Positions 11,374 through 23,186 of a stretch of 64,000 nt of DNA are shown piece after piece. The notes beneath the pieces were generated by a model. The model was not told where the DNA came from, did not search any database, and saw only the letters and a program-made list of their open reading frames with translations. This stretch comes from Fomes fomentarius (taxonomy: Eukaryota > Basidiomycota > Agaricomycetes > Polyporales > Polyporaceae): positions 558,001 to 622,000 of the forward strand of contig JABYQN010000007.1 of the NCBI GenBank assembly GCA_022606135.1, written 5' to 3'. The translations under genes were made by a program, and so were the position numbers. Positions within the stretch are counted from its first letter, which is position 1. The number at the start of each line of letters is the position of its first letter.

Positions 11374-13335
11374 TCACTCTTCCATATCACTGCCATTGTC
11401 CTCATCCTCGTCTGCGCTGCTCGCGGTGATAAGATACACGATAGAATCGCGAAGTTCCTCCCACCCCGCCGCGCATGCCTCGAGTATCGCACGTTCGCCG
11501 AGGAGATACTGCAGCGCAAGCCTCGTCTTCGTTCTCTCGGGGGGCAGGTTCTGTCACGTCGTCAGAAGCCGTCACATATAAGATGAGAGACGGAGGCACT
11601 TACGTCCATGAGCTCGCCGAGAACCTCTACGCTCGCTCCCTGATGAGGTGCCATGCCTGTCTGCGCGGCCCTAGTTCTGCAAAGATCACAGATAATGCCG
11701 GCAGTATCGGTGATGACACGGAGGACCTGCCGCCGAAAGTATGAGCAAGTGTCGTCTGTGAGTTAGACAAAACGCACGCACAGAGTGTTCGGCAGCTTGA
11801 GTTTCCACCTCACCAGTCTCAGTCTCGACAGTCGTGCTAGCGATTTTGAGCACCATGTCGTCGAGGGCGTCAGGACCCGCAGAATCTTGCGACTCCGTGA
11901 TATGCTGGCGCGCTGATGCATCCAATATGGCCCAGACAAACAAGCCAAGCGAGATCTGCCCGTCGCTATTGATACACAGCGAAGTTGTCCCATCCACGCT
12001 CTGATTCGGGACAAACACCAACGCGCTGTCTTGAACGATCTTCTCCAGTCTGGAGCATGCGCTGGGTGAGATCCGGCCCGCGAGGTCCCTCCTATCCACG
12101 ACCAAGCCCGATCCAGGCCAGCCGAAGGTGACGACGTCTGTCTCGCCGCCTTCTAGGAGGAAGCCATAGCGCGCCAGCAGAGCGGCGTTGCTCAGGTTCG
12201 CTCCGTTAGTGTTGAATATCTCTACTCCACCTGGGACAGAACGGACGGTGACCATGTCGACTGTGTCGGCCGGATCCAGAGCGGGAGGGTTGTTGGACAT
12301 CCTCTCGTCTGCAGACAATTCCGTTGCGTCTTCTCGATCGTGGGGACACTCGCACAGCGAGCCACATGTCGGGCATACGTCGTATTCGCTCTATTGATTA
12401 CAGTAATCAGCGGGAGCATGGATAACAGTGGCTCAGCGACCTGAGCAGCCTTACCGCTAGCTGAACGTGATTGTCTTGGGTGTGGTTGAATCTGCATATA
12501 GATGAAAACAAGCCAAGCGATGGAGCGGAAAGCCTTACGCGTCTGCAATAGGAACCATCGAAAGGCCGTGGTATGCGTCAACGAGGAACGCGCGGGAACA
12601 GACCAGTGAATATGCGTGCAGGAAGCCAGAGAGCGAAGGGTGAAATCCAACAGATGTGAGCACAGGGACTACGTCAGTTGTGTAGTAGTGGTCGACGTCT
12701 GCCTGAAATCGCTGTTAGCGGGCCAGAAACTCATATCTTCCTACCAGCTTACGAGAAGAGAAGTTCCATTATCGCTCTGGAGCTCCTTGTCGACTTCAGT
12801 TCGACTGATCCAGCACGCGGCATCCCTGGCGTCTTGGTCGTCCGGAAACGCCGCACGATGCGCCCACAATCGCGCGATGGGGACGACAGCAGTTGGGAGT
12901 GATTGCAAGTATCCATGCCATCGCGAGGCAGACTCCCCAAGTCTGCCGACGTTCTGAGCCAATGAGTTCACATCATCGGCTGGAGAAGGTGAATATGACG
13001 CACATTTCGGCGTATAATGCCAAAGATAATGAGAGGGCAGCACCGTGTCCGTATGGCGCCCACGTAATCTGTGCAGATATGGCGCACGATCTGACGGATA
13101 GCAGGGAACTTGTAGGTATAACGGCGACTCAATGACGGAGCAGGACTCGAATTAGTTTCGATGAAACACATTCTGAATAGAGGAGCAAACCTCGATGTGG
13201 ATGCGCGATCAGGCTCGTCGAGGTTACAGACAGCCCTTTGTCAGGGCTTCTGATAACCTTGATGCGTTTGTCCAACTGTACCTCGTTCTGGCGTAACCAT
13301 TGTATGAACGTGTTCAGAAAGTGGTCAAGTGTCAT
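11374..13335 (-). CDS. SET-domain protein, RKM/SETD6-like lysine methyltransferase
   Basis: Eight exons (minus: 13191-13335, 13004-13127, 12753-12942, 12539-12702, 12455-12491, 11778-12390, 11604-11755, 11374-11550) sum to 1602 bases, 533 residues, with all phases agreeing. The N-terminal region has DKGLSVTSTSLIAHPHR and VIPTSSLLSVRSCAI, then APYGHGAALSLSLALY, GYLQSLP and WISRTEV, as in class VII SET proteins. SRAFLVDAYHGLSMVPIADA then FNHT carries the asparagine-histidine SET motif, split by an intron inside the Ala codon. EVFNTYG-like EIFNTNGANLSNAALLARYG forms the end of the SET fold. A CPTCG-C-x-C-x-x-H segment between them may bind a metal. The C-terminal Rubisco-LSMT-like part includes NLPPERTKTRLALQYLLGER. 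The family methylates lysines of ribosomal or chromatin proteins. The substrate here is unknown. Confidence 0.82.
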
Positions 13336-13352
13336 GGATGTTCTCGATAGGC

Positions 13353-13376
13353 GTACTAGTACTAGTACTAGTACTG
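13353..13376. repeat. Short TAGTAC tandem repeat
   Basis: The hexamer TAGTAC is repeated about 3.5 times in the short interval between the SET gene start and the large inverted-repeat element. It may be a neutral microsatellite in the promoter. Confidence 0.8.
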
Positions 13377-13510
13377 GTCAAACAGTCGATGTCACGTCAC
13401 TCTTGCAGTGTCACGACTCTCATGTTTGTATGCACGTATTTGGTCGGATTCTTATAAGGAGAGCGGTTGACACCATATGTGCGGCCCGGAAAGCGTTGCA
13501 TCTGGAGATA

Positions 13511-14380
13511 CAGCTGTTTCGGTAAAGAATGCCCGACATGCGCATTTGCGCCAACTCGCACTTTTTGACGCCAACAACACCAAAAATCTCAAAACAACTC
13601 AAAAAATCTGGAACGCCATGTTCCGCCGTGTAGAGCGCGGTCTAAGAGCTCAAATAAGTTGTACTCGCGTATATAGCACACTGTAGCCTGTTATATCACC
13701 AGTGAACAGAGGTCATGAGCAGATAAACCTGAATGGTTGCTGACACGTCGAATTTCGTTTCCGGGAGAAACTGAGTGCTTCTTCTGTGCTACAACTTGGT
13801 GTTGCGTGTGTATATGAGCATCAGAAGTATACTCGATCATATCTAAGACTTCTCTCAACTAGTATGACAACTCTCTCTACATCCTTCCGACATCCCGCTG
13901 CCAACATTTTAGGCGCCCGAGGGGAAATTGTAGACGCTCGTTGGTTACACACTTCGCTAAGTTCGGTTCACCTCGGGCGCCTGAGTCTGCTGGCAGGAAG
14001 AATTTAGGAAATGTGCATAGATGCATTTTTGTGCTTGAGAATAGTTCCAGTAGAGTCATAATACCTTGGATGCTTATATACATGCGTGACACCGAGTTGT
14101 AGCACAGAAGAAGCACTCAGTTTCTCCCGGAAACGAAATTCGACGTGTCAGCAACCATTCAGGTTTATCTGCTCATGACCTCTGTTCACTGGTGATATAA
14201 CAGGCTACAGTGTGCTATATACGCGAGTACAACTTATTTGAGCTCTTAGACCGCGCTCTACACGGCGGAACATGGCGTTCCAGATTTTTTGAGTTGTTTT
14301 GAAATTTTTGGTGTTGTTGGCGTCAAAAAGTGCGAGTTGGCGCAAATGCGCATGTCGGGCATTCTTTACCGAAACAGCTG
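13511..14380. mobile_element. 870-bp long-inverted-repeat (foldback, MITE-like) element
   Basis: The first 286 bases (13511-13796) recur in reverse complement at 14095-14380 with one mismatch that I can find (13588). Weaker symmetry continues to the centre, where GGCGCCCGAGG and its complement flank a loop of about 47 bases. Both outer ends are CAGCTGTTTCGGTAAAGAAT read inward, and each is flanked by TA, consistent with a TA target-site duplication as in Tc1/mariner-type insertion. There is no coding potential inside. I infer a non-autonomous element moved by a transposase encoded elsewhere. The TA could also be part of the terminus, so the superfamily is not certain. Confidence 0.8.
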
Positions 14381-15187
14381 TAAGCGCTAACCTTAGGAGG
14401 AGCCCTCACTGGACGCTAGCGGCACTCATTTCCTCACTGTGTCCACCGTGTGGCAACCCAATGCATGCATTGTCGCACCCAACCACGCTTGATAGAAGGA
14501 ACATATTCCGAAAGTGGTACCTTGGCCTACCAGCGGCCTGCAGTGGCAGCTTATGAATACTTACGTTCACGTGCGGTCATGTTTAACCGATGTGTGCGTA
14601 GGTGTCATATTTCTAATGCTTACAGTTCTGCAGCTGATGCAGCGCTGATGATTACTGTTGAATGAATGGCATAGGTATCGCGCGTTTCTCGCAATCAGGG
14701 ATCACACTACACGTATGTAGAGAGCTTGATCTGACAAACCAAGACACGCCGATTTGTGGTCACAACACCCACAAGTCAGGCTAAGTCGAGGGGACAATTC
14801 GGATCAGCCTCCCCCTATACTGTGGCTGATGCATGTTCCACCGTGACAGCGCGGCTGCACGTGGTTCCACATCCTCCGTACGCTTCAAGTTCGGTGTACC
14901 CATAGGATGCTTCCTAGTGGGAGAGCTGACTGAAGTTGTGCAGTCCCGTGTCCATGTACCGCCTCAGGGGCCATTCAGTCTGTTTCTCACTAGCTACTAT
15001 CGTGTCGCCTCGATTCGCTAGCGCTAGCGATCTGAAACGCTAACCCACACCTTGCCCGGGGTCAAGCCTGATGGGCGTTATATCATTCGGTACAAATATG
15101 TCGGATCCACTCACGATACACATCACTCAGCTCACACTCGAACAAGCATTGCATCACAGCCATTCTCACCATTGACAATCAACTGCT
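14381..15187. other. No gene recognised
   Basis: This is the region between the inverted-repeat element and the first questin-oxidase-like gene. Only short open frames without motifs are present. The last 100 bases presumably hold the promoter and leader of the gene starting at 15188. Confidence 0.5.
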
Positions 15188-16970
15188 ATGTCTCAGCTTG
15201 ACAACTTCTTCCCTCTCCCCTCTCAGTCTCCGTCCAGTCGGTCGCCCACCCGTCTCCCTGGTATCACAAGGTCGTCCAGCAACGCGTTGGTGAAGGTGCT
15301 CGTGGACAACCACGTCAAGTGGCACGCGTTCTTCAACAAAAAGGGATTCCACAAGTAAGTGGAATGTCTTGCAATCATCTAACGTACACCGACTGTGCTC
15401 CTCGACAGTCATGCGTCGCACCACCTCGTGGCGATCTACGCTATGGGTGCCAGTGGACCGGCGATTGAAGAGGCCTACCAAACCCACGTCGTGTACATGC
15501 GCCCTTCCTTCGAGTCTCCGGAGCCTGTAAACGAGAACAACTTTTGGAAGCATGTGGGGAAACGCGAGTATGTCTTGCCATTCATATTCACCGCCGGAGA
15601 AACTGTGATTGAGCTCTAACATTCAATATATCAATGCAGGTACTACGATTCCTACTTGACGTACTTCCGAGACCTGCTGCAGAAGAAGGACGTGACGGAG
15701 GTCATCGAGGAATACATCTTTTCCGCTAATGCGAACATCGGAGGACCTGCCACCGATGGCCAACCTCGACTCCTCAACCGCTTCCTGGCCTCGATTGTGC
15801 ATCCAATGATCCATGTCGGAAACGGCCTCGAGTTCGGCATTCTCGGTCTGGTAGCAGAGGGTGAGTGTTGCTCCGTCATCGTCCTGGTAACTCGCTTGAC
15901 GATTCTTATCGTCCATGCTCGCAGGGCTCGCCCAAAGCGCTGTGCACCCCGACGATGCAAAGGAGCTAATCCCGCCCTCGCTCTTCCAGAGCGACACATC
16001 CGAGTCCGCGATCTCTCGACTCACGGCTCTCCTTCCTTCCCTCGCGCTGAACAAGGCTTCTACTATTGATGAACACACTGGCGCGAACGGGAAGACCAAG
16101 ACCGGAGTGCATGCGTTCACGATCCTTGCCCGCCTGCTGGCGGACGACAAGTTTGCCCCAGCGGCTGTCGGCCTCCCAGCTCCTGAAGGAGAATCGCAGT
16201 TTGGCCGGGTGAACGGAGCCCAGGGTGACACCTTGGTGCAGCTGGCGGCTCAATGGGCGGCTGAGCTCCAGGGACACGGCGCAACCGCGGATGCGATCGC
16301 GAAGAAGATCGAGGAACTCGCATGGATGAACACGCTTATTTACGGCGTCGGAGGCTGGACGGGTCGCGAGAAGTCTCCGACCAAGGAGTTCAATGCGGAC
16401 TTCTTCTAGTGGGTCTCTTCGATATCCTCTCTATTCACGAGTCCTGTGTTGATTGTTACCGCGTTACATAGTATGCACCTCGTCACGTCAGCCATCTTCC
16501 TCCCATCAATCGTGGCATACCTCTCCCCGCGGTCCGCCGCGCTTCTCCTTCAGACCTACTTTTCCATCTCCCTTGGCTGGTACCTCGCCCAAGGCCGCCC
16601 GGTCCTCCCCATCCGCGAGTTCTACAAAGCGACGACCGCTAGGCCCGCCCCACCAGGAGAGCCGCACACCACGCCGGCAAAGGACACCCTTACGCCTGAC
16701 GACGTCTCGCCGAACCCGTGGCTGCCGATCGTGCAGACGACCATCGTCCATCCGGGAGAGCATGTCTGCAAGATCCAGCGCGCGCTGATGCATAATGCAA
16801 CGGCTTATGGGACACGTGCCGCAGGCGATTTTGCGGGACTCGGGTTAGACGGCGCGGAGGTGCTCGACGGGACGCTCTTCATCCGTGTGGCTGGCCTCAC
16901 GGCGGATCGGATGGGATGGATGAAGGAGGGACAAGAGCCCGGAGACTGGGACAGGTCGGGTTTCTACTGA
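15188..16970 (+). CDS. Questin oxidase-like protein (DUF4243), copy A
   Basis: Five exons (15188-15354, 15409-15567, 15640-15860, 15925-16408, 16472-16970) give 509 residues. Family features are LVDNHVKWHAFFN, NHASHHLVAIYAMGAS, IEEAYQTH, NENNFWKHVGKREY, FLASIVHPMIHVGNGLEFG and GVHAFTILARLLADDKF. The C-terminal domain has MHLVTSAIFLPSIVAYLSP and PWLPIVQTTIVHPGEHVCKI. The many conserved histidines suggest metal- or cofactor-assisted oxidation. Characterised relatives (GedK and AflY families) carry out Baeyer-Villiger-like ring opening of anthraquinone-type polyketides. The TAG seen after exon 4 is removed by splicing: the donor lies within it, and copy B has the same arrangement. No polyketide synthase is in the window, so the substrate is unknown. 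Confidence 0.85.
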
Positions 16971-18195
16971 GGTGGGTCATGCACTGTACGTACTTGTGCA
17001 TTAGCTGAAAACCCGTCTCTAGTGCAGCCGTCGATTAGTGTCAGTCGTGTATGATATGCTAAGGTGCAATCACGATGGAGTGGGAGAAGGGAGTGTCAAT
17101 GTCTATGTCTACGCGGTACATCCTTTTGCAATGATGATTTCGCGGTTTCTGTGTGTCATCCGTCAGTTTGAGTGGTTTGGGTGAGCCGGGCGGCGGGTGG
17201 CAGTAGTGCCTGTCAGCACGATAATTGTCAGTGATCCATCCGTGTCCCCAGGTGGTATTATTCAGATTAATGGCGAATCTCATTCAAGAAGGCCAGCGCC
17301 GCGCGCTCCGAGCCTGGGTCACTGCACTGGTACCGGTACGACTCTCTTGTGCCGCGGAGTGTGCCAGCGACTCGCAAGCCTACTCTGGGCCATGAGGTCG
17401 GAAGTAGGGGCATCATGGGCGCATGCGATGACCGACTGATTATAATAGCGAAACACTAGGTAAGGGCCATGGCTGGAATAATTCTTAGTCTCAGATGGCC
17501 CTCAGTAGTTGTACAATGTGTAGTGAGTACGCATAGGCACGCATGCACTTGTCTGGCCATCTTAGGAGCATCATATTTGACTCAAACGTCTTGCAAGTCT
17601 CAGCGGCCGCCGGGGAGAGTGACCATAATTCGCCGAGCGCGTCGGTGTGACGGAAAACGAGTTCAACTGCAGAAGATCCCGCTTTACCACGAGTCTCTCC
17701 TCTGCGTCAGCGTCCTCCAAGCGAGGATACAACGCCTACTGTTGTTCCTTGGATTATGCTCTTCCTTGAACTCCTATTCGAGGAGAAGGGATGGATGCGC
17801 GTGGCGGGGACTGCTTTGCCCAAGGTCACTAGCATGGGACAAGTTATGTTTGGGAACCAGAGCCATTCGCTCGTTGCTGGTGAGTTTTTTTTTGCCTTTC
17901 CGTAATAGTAGTATGTTTCGCTGATTGGCAACTTTCCCAATTAGCTGTCCTGTAGTCTGGACCGAGTGTTGATTGAACCTATCATGTGTCCTCCTATGGG
18001 TATGCATTCTTCACAAGTTTCAAATTTTGCCCAACAGAAAAAAAACAGAAACCTCGGACATTGAATATCACGCCATGACTTGTCTCAATATGTGTGGTTA
18101 ATACGTCTCCGTCATTCACTCAATGTGGCTAATGAAGACTATCACATGCATATCTGTGAAAGTAATCGTCCACACTTTCCTCTCGTTTAGTTCGT
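16971..18195. other. Gene-free spacer
   Basis: The 3' ends of copy A and of the carboxypeptidase converge here. I see no conserved protein on either strand. A long frame at 17469-17924 lacks motifs and splice support. Confidence 0.5.
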
Positions 18196-20505
18196 TCACA
18201 ACGCCTCCCCCGCCAACCACCGGTTCGCTAGCTCGAGCGACTCGACCGGCTTATCGTACGGTGCCTGCCCGTGTTCAAATTGCCCCGGTCAGCCGGCAGG
18301 CATCGCAGCACAGCAAACACACTTGCGCATGTACATACCATATGTCCTGCCCCTGCGATCGTCGCGAACGTGAGTCCGCCGCCGCTACGGGTCAGCCCCG
18401 CAATCGTGGCCTGCCCGTCGCTCGAGTCGACGATCCACGCCCGTAGCGGCTGCCTGCGGAATTCGTCTTGCTTGCTCCACTCGAGTCCGAGCGTCATCCT
18501 CTCATTTCCGATCTACAATCGTGCACATGGGAGCATCAATCGGACGTAAGCAAGTAGCCCACGAACGAACGAAGCCACGCACCCAATTGCAGATGTAGTC
18601 CGTCGCGCCAACGTACACCAGTACCCTGATCCCACGCTCCAGAAGGGCAGCGATGTAGTACTGCGCTGGGAACCCATAGTGGTCGAGGTGCGCGCGGAAA
18701 GCCGCATTCACGGTGGGAGACTGGTTGTTGAATGTGCCGTTTGGGCCCAATGCTGCGATGTCTACTCCGAGCTGGGCTTGGGTGCGCGGGTTGCTGAGGA
18801 ACGCGCCTATGTTCCTGTATACGGGCATAGCTCTAAGCTCAGGATGGAGGAACCATGGAAGAGGTGAGATAGCGTACTTGACAATCGGGTAGCAGTCCGT
18901 GATGTTCGGGAGGCCTTTGCTGGAAAGGGCCGATACGTTGGAGGTCGATGTTCGAGTCCGGCAGCAGGGGAGACGCGACTCACCATGGCCGAGCGCGATC
19001 GTAGTGATTGAGATCTATATGAACAGAGCGGCAACCATGAGTCCCTAATCTACTAGATACAAGTGTTGTTCGGTACTGACCTTTGAAGAGTTCAGACATA
19101 GCCGTGCTGCAGAATGATGCTGCCGCAGCGCAGTCAATACTGTCAGTCCTCTCCACGCAAGATTCTTCGTAGCGCTTGATGCATCGCGGGACCTAGTTGG
19201 TACTCAGCAAATGAGAACCGTCGCATCGACGGGTGAAGACAAAGCATCGCGTACCAGTTGCTTCATGCGTACGCAATCACTGCAATAGGAGGAGCGAACC
19301 GGAACATCAACGTGGGGCGAAACACAGCACATCGGTCCTCGTTGATACTCACGCAACTCCTTGCACAGGCGGGAACGTGGGGTCTTGGCACTGCGCGTCG
19401 TAGTACGACGGGAACATTGTCGCGAAGTCAGTACAGCCATTTCCTGTTGTCACCCCGTCAGCGAAGCAAGTTGAAATGGGCGACTTGCCAGTGGCAATGA
19501 ACGGAGATGCTCACCGATCATAATCGATGTGAGGTTGATGGGCGTCAGACCAGCCTCGACGAGCTGCGCGTTTTTGTCGTATATCGTCGCCGCGAAAACG
19601 GGGATATACCGACCCTATATACGGCAGCGAGGCGATATCGCGTGTCAGCAAGATAGCAGCTGCTCTAAGACACGAGGTAAGCACTCACACCATAAGATTC
19701 ACCAGCGAGATGGAGAGCGCGACCCTTGAACTTGGCAAAGTGCTCGAAGAAGATCGCCATGAACGCTGCGATGTCATCCGCAGCCTCATGCGTAGTGCTC
19801 TGTATAGCATATATGCGCGAGAATGAGCCTGGACCAAGAGATCAAGCGGGATAGTCGTACCACGGACTCTCCATATTCCGCATACGAGAAGCCGACACCA
19901 ACGGGCTGATCCACGAAGAACACGTTCGCATGCTCGTTCCACGAGTGAGGGTGGGCCTCGGTGCTGTTCGGGCTCGTCACCCTGCAAGGACCTGCATTTA
20001 AGCATTAGGCCCCGAAGCACTGATATGAGCACTGAGCACTGAAGGGAACCGTGCCTAGTTCCATGAAAAGACCCATAGTGGACGATGCCCCAGGGCCACC
20101 ATTGGTCCAGAAGATGACGTCGTCCGCATCGGGGTCGCGGCGACTCTCGAAGAAGTAGAAGAACAGGTGGCGAGCCTGCACATCGATGTAGCCTGTGTAT
20201 GCGCTGCGTATGCGATGGTTAGTCTAAATCGAAGAACTGAGTAAAAGCGAAGCCCTGAACGAGACTGACCGTACTGTTCCGTCACAGAAGTGAGACTGTT
20301 TGACGCGAACGTTGTAATGCGGAAAGGCTGGGTGGTTGAGCGTAGTGAATTCCGTTGTGGACAGAGCGCTGAGGTCACCGAGAGGCGTGAACAAGTCTTC
20401 GTCGTAAGCGCTGAACACGTTTTGTTTTCCAAGAGGAAGCTGACTGGCACCCGCACCCGCCGCTGTTATCACAAGGGCAAATAGACTAATTGCGTAGAGC
20501 TGCAT
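18196..20505 (-). CDS. Secreted serine carboxypeptidase, peptidase family S10
   Basis: Thirteen exons from ATG 20503-20505 to TGA 18196-18198 give 500 residues with consistent phases. A signal peptide ([20 protein letters not shown]) opens the protein. The S10 landmarks are [38 protein letters not shown], the nucleophile Ser in AGESYGGRYIPV, the catalytic Asp in [14 protein letters not shown] and the catalytic His in [16 protein letters not shown]. Cysteines around the mid-region ([18 protein letters not shown]) fit the usual disulfides. Enzymes of this family remove C-terminal residues from peptides in the vacuole or outside the cell. Exons of 25, 31 and 42 bases are present, and one intron appears to start with GC (20054 to 19992). 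The gene lies between the two DUF4243 copies on the opposite strand. Confidence 0.9.
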
Positions 20506-20601
20506 CGTTTTAATATGTGCTCGTTCACCGCTGAGAGGAGGTAGAGGCAGACGATAAGAACTGCTGACCGGAGGGTTCTCATGGGAACGTCTTGCTGATG
20601 A

Positions 20602-20611
20602 CTTTATATAG
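20602..20611 (-). promoter_or_regulatory. TATA box of the carboxypeptidase gene
   Basis: On the minus strand this reads CTATATAAAG, about 100 bases upstream of the ATG. The spacing fits a core promoter. Confidence 0.5.
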
Positions 20612-21411
20612 GGCCAGATAGAAGCCCCAGGAACCTTGTGACCATTGCCTGGGTGTACCGCAACTGTCGTTTTTGAAGATACGGTTGTATCTCAAAAATA
20701 AAGGCATACTTAGGAGCGATGGACACACTAACGAAACTTGAACGTTGGAAGGGGCGCCTGACGCGTTCTGCAATGATGTGACTTTGCCATCAATTTGGCA
20801 CGTGTTAGTGATTCAATCGCGATCTGTCACGGCCAGGACTATGACGCAGGCGCCGCGGCTTCAAGTCCCTGACCTTACGAACATGCAATTCATCTTCAAA
20901 CCAAGTCGAACCTATTTTTGAATCATTGCTCCCGAGGCTTGACAAATACTTATGATAAGAAAAGATCGACTATCATCTTTTCGGCATGGTCAGCAACGGA
21001 GACTAACAAATACTGCGGGTAGTACTGCCTGTATCTGACCTGCCGACTCAATGCCGAGCATGTTGAACCAAACCAAAGTGACGTATGCCTCAAGCCTAGC
21101 GCCGTACTTGCTCTACGCGTCGAACTGGCCACCTGCGGACGGTACCCACAGGACGCCGAGAATTGTGTCAAGCCCGTTCCCATCTCCTGCTGGGTCATGC
21201 AATCTACTTCTCACCTGGGACGCGTCGTCTCGGCGCGTCCACCTTCCTCTGTGGAAAGCTCAGTATTGGTCGTATCTCAATATGGATGCTAAAATCTATG
21301 CATCTTGCTCGTACACATATATGTATCCATATCCATGCACGATGCATTCACTGCTCAGTTCACACTTGCATCGACGAGCACAACACTTTCGCCCCTTGAC
21401 CGTTGGCTGCC
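20612..21411. other. Divergent intergenic region
   Basis: This contains the upstream regions of the carboxypeptidase (minus) and of questin-oxidase-like copy B (plus). No gene or repeat was recognised. Confidence 0.5.
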
Positions 21412-23186
21412 ATGGCCCACAGAACCACTCAACTAGACACGTTCTTCCCCCTTCCCTCAGAGGCTCCGTCTAGTCGGGCGCCGGTGCGTCTGCCTGGTGT
21501 CACCAGGTTGTCCAGTGATGCGTTGGTGAAGACGCTGAAGGACAACCACGTCAAGTGGCACGCGTTCTTCAACGACATGGGAGCCCACAAGTGTGTTCAA
21601 GCCGCTGTTTGTTGACCTCTGCTGACCGTGCCCGGACATCCTAGCCATGCATCCCACCATCTCGTAGCAATCTACGCTATTGGTGCCAGTGGACCGGCCA
21701 TTGAAGAGGCCTACCAGACCCATGTCGTGTACATGCGGCCCGCTGTAGAGTCCCCAGAGCCAGTGAACGAAAACAACTTCTGGCAGCATCTCGGCAAGCG
21801 CGAGTATGTCTATACTGACCGTTCCATTGGACAAGCTGTGTGTTCACGTGAGCCCTACAATGCAGGTTCTACAACTCCTACTTGGAGTACTTCCGAGACC
21901 TGCTGCAGAAGAAGGACGTCACAGAGGTGATCGAGGAGTACATCTTCTCCGCCAAGGCAAACATCGGCGGGCCAGGCATCGACGGTCATCCACGCCTCCT
22001 TAACCGCTTCCTTGCCGGACTCTTGCATCCCATAATTCATGTTGGAAACGGGCTCGAATTTGGCATGCTCGGGCTAGTAGCAGAGGGTGAGCGCTGCTCG
22101 ATCATCGTCCTTGTAACTCGCTTGACGATCCTCATTGCCCATGCTCACAACAGGACTCGCTCAGAGCGCTGTGCATCCCGACGATGCAAAGGAGCTCTTC
22201 CCTCCCTCGCTCTTCCAGAGCAACTCGACGATCGCTGCGCTCACCGCTCTCCTCCCTTCTCTCACGCTCAACAAGGCCCCTACAGCGAGAGGAAACACCA
22301 GCACGGATGGAAAGACTAAGACGGGCGTGCACGCGTTCACAATCCTCGCCCGTCTACTCGCAGATGATACATTTGCACCTGCGAGTATCGGCCTTCCACC
22401 CTCCGCGGGCGAAAACCAGTTCAGTCGCGTGAACACAACCCGGGGGGATACCTTGGTGAAGCTGACAAACGAATGGGCTGCTGAGCTGGAGGGAGATGGC
22501 GCGACTGCGGATACGATCGCGAAGAAGATCGAAGAACTTGCATGGGTGAATGCGCTCGTCTATGGGGTCGGAGGCTGGATGGCCCGCGAGAGATCTCCGA
22601 CCAAGAAGTTCTACGCAGACTTCTTCTAGTATGTTTCCCGAACATCCCTACGTCTCCCGTGAGCAGTGCTGACTGAGTGTCCTACAGCATGCACCTCGTC
22701 ACCTCGTCCATCTTCCTCCCCTCCATAGTCGCATACCTCTCTCCGTGCTCAGCTGTCCTTCTGCTCAAGGCCTACTTCTCGACCTCCATCAGCTGGTACC
22801 TCGCCCAAGGCCGCCCCTCCCTCCCTATCCGCGAATTCTACGCCGCAGTGACCGACAAGCCCGCTCCCCCCGGCAAGCTGGACGTCGCTCCCCATAAGGA
22901 CACGCTCACCCCGGACGACGTCCACCCGAACCCGTGGCTACCGATCGTGCAGACGGCGATCGTCCATCCTGCTGAACACCTGTGCAAGATCCAGCGCGCG
23001 CTGATGCACAATGCGACGCTCTACGGGACGCGCGCTGCAGGGGACTTTGCGGGGCTCGAGCTCGACGGCGCGGAAGTTCTCGATGGGACGTTCTTCATAC
23101 GTACTGCCGGGCTCACCGCTGACCGACTTGGGTGGATGAAGGAGGGACAGGAGCCTGGAAGCTGGGACCGAGTGGGATTCTGGTGA
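21412..23186 (+). CDS. Questin oxidase-like protein (DUF4243), copy B
   Basis: Five exons (21412-21590, 21645-21803, 21866-22086, 22154-22628, 22688-23186) give 510 residues. The gene is a close paralog of the one at 15188. Exons 2, 3 and 5 have exactly the same lengths (159, 221 and 499 bases) and all intron phases agree. Shared motifs include HASHHLVAIYAIGAS, EEAYQTHVVYMRPAVES, HPIIHVGNGLEFGMLG and GVHAFTILARLLADDTF. The start codon was set at 21412 because it aligns with the copy A start with a four-residue extension; a TTG nine bases earlier is not needed. Both copies keep all conserved histidines, so neither looks degenerate. The role is as for copy A, with unknown substrate. Confidence 0.85.

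Noticed and set aside
16446..16970. Apparent independent gene starting MLIVTALHSMHLVTSAIF
   Set aside because: It is the last exon of DUF4243 copy A. A donor overlaps the upstream TAG and the same arrangement occurs in copy B.
17469..17924. Plus-strand frame of 151 residues
   Set aside because: No motif, and composition typical of non-coding sequence between convergent genes.
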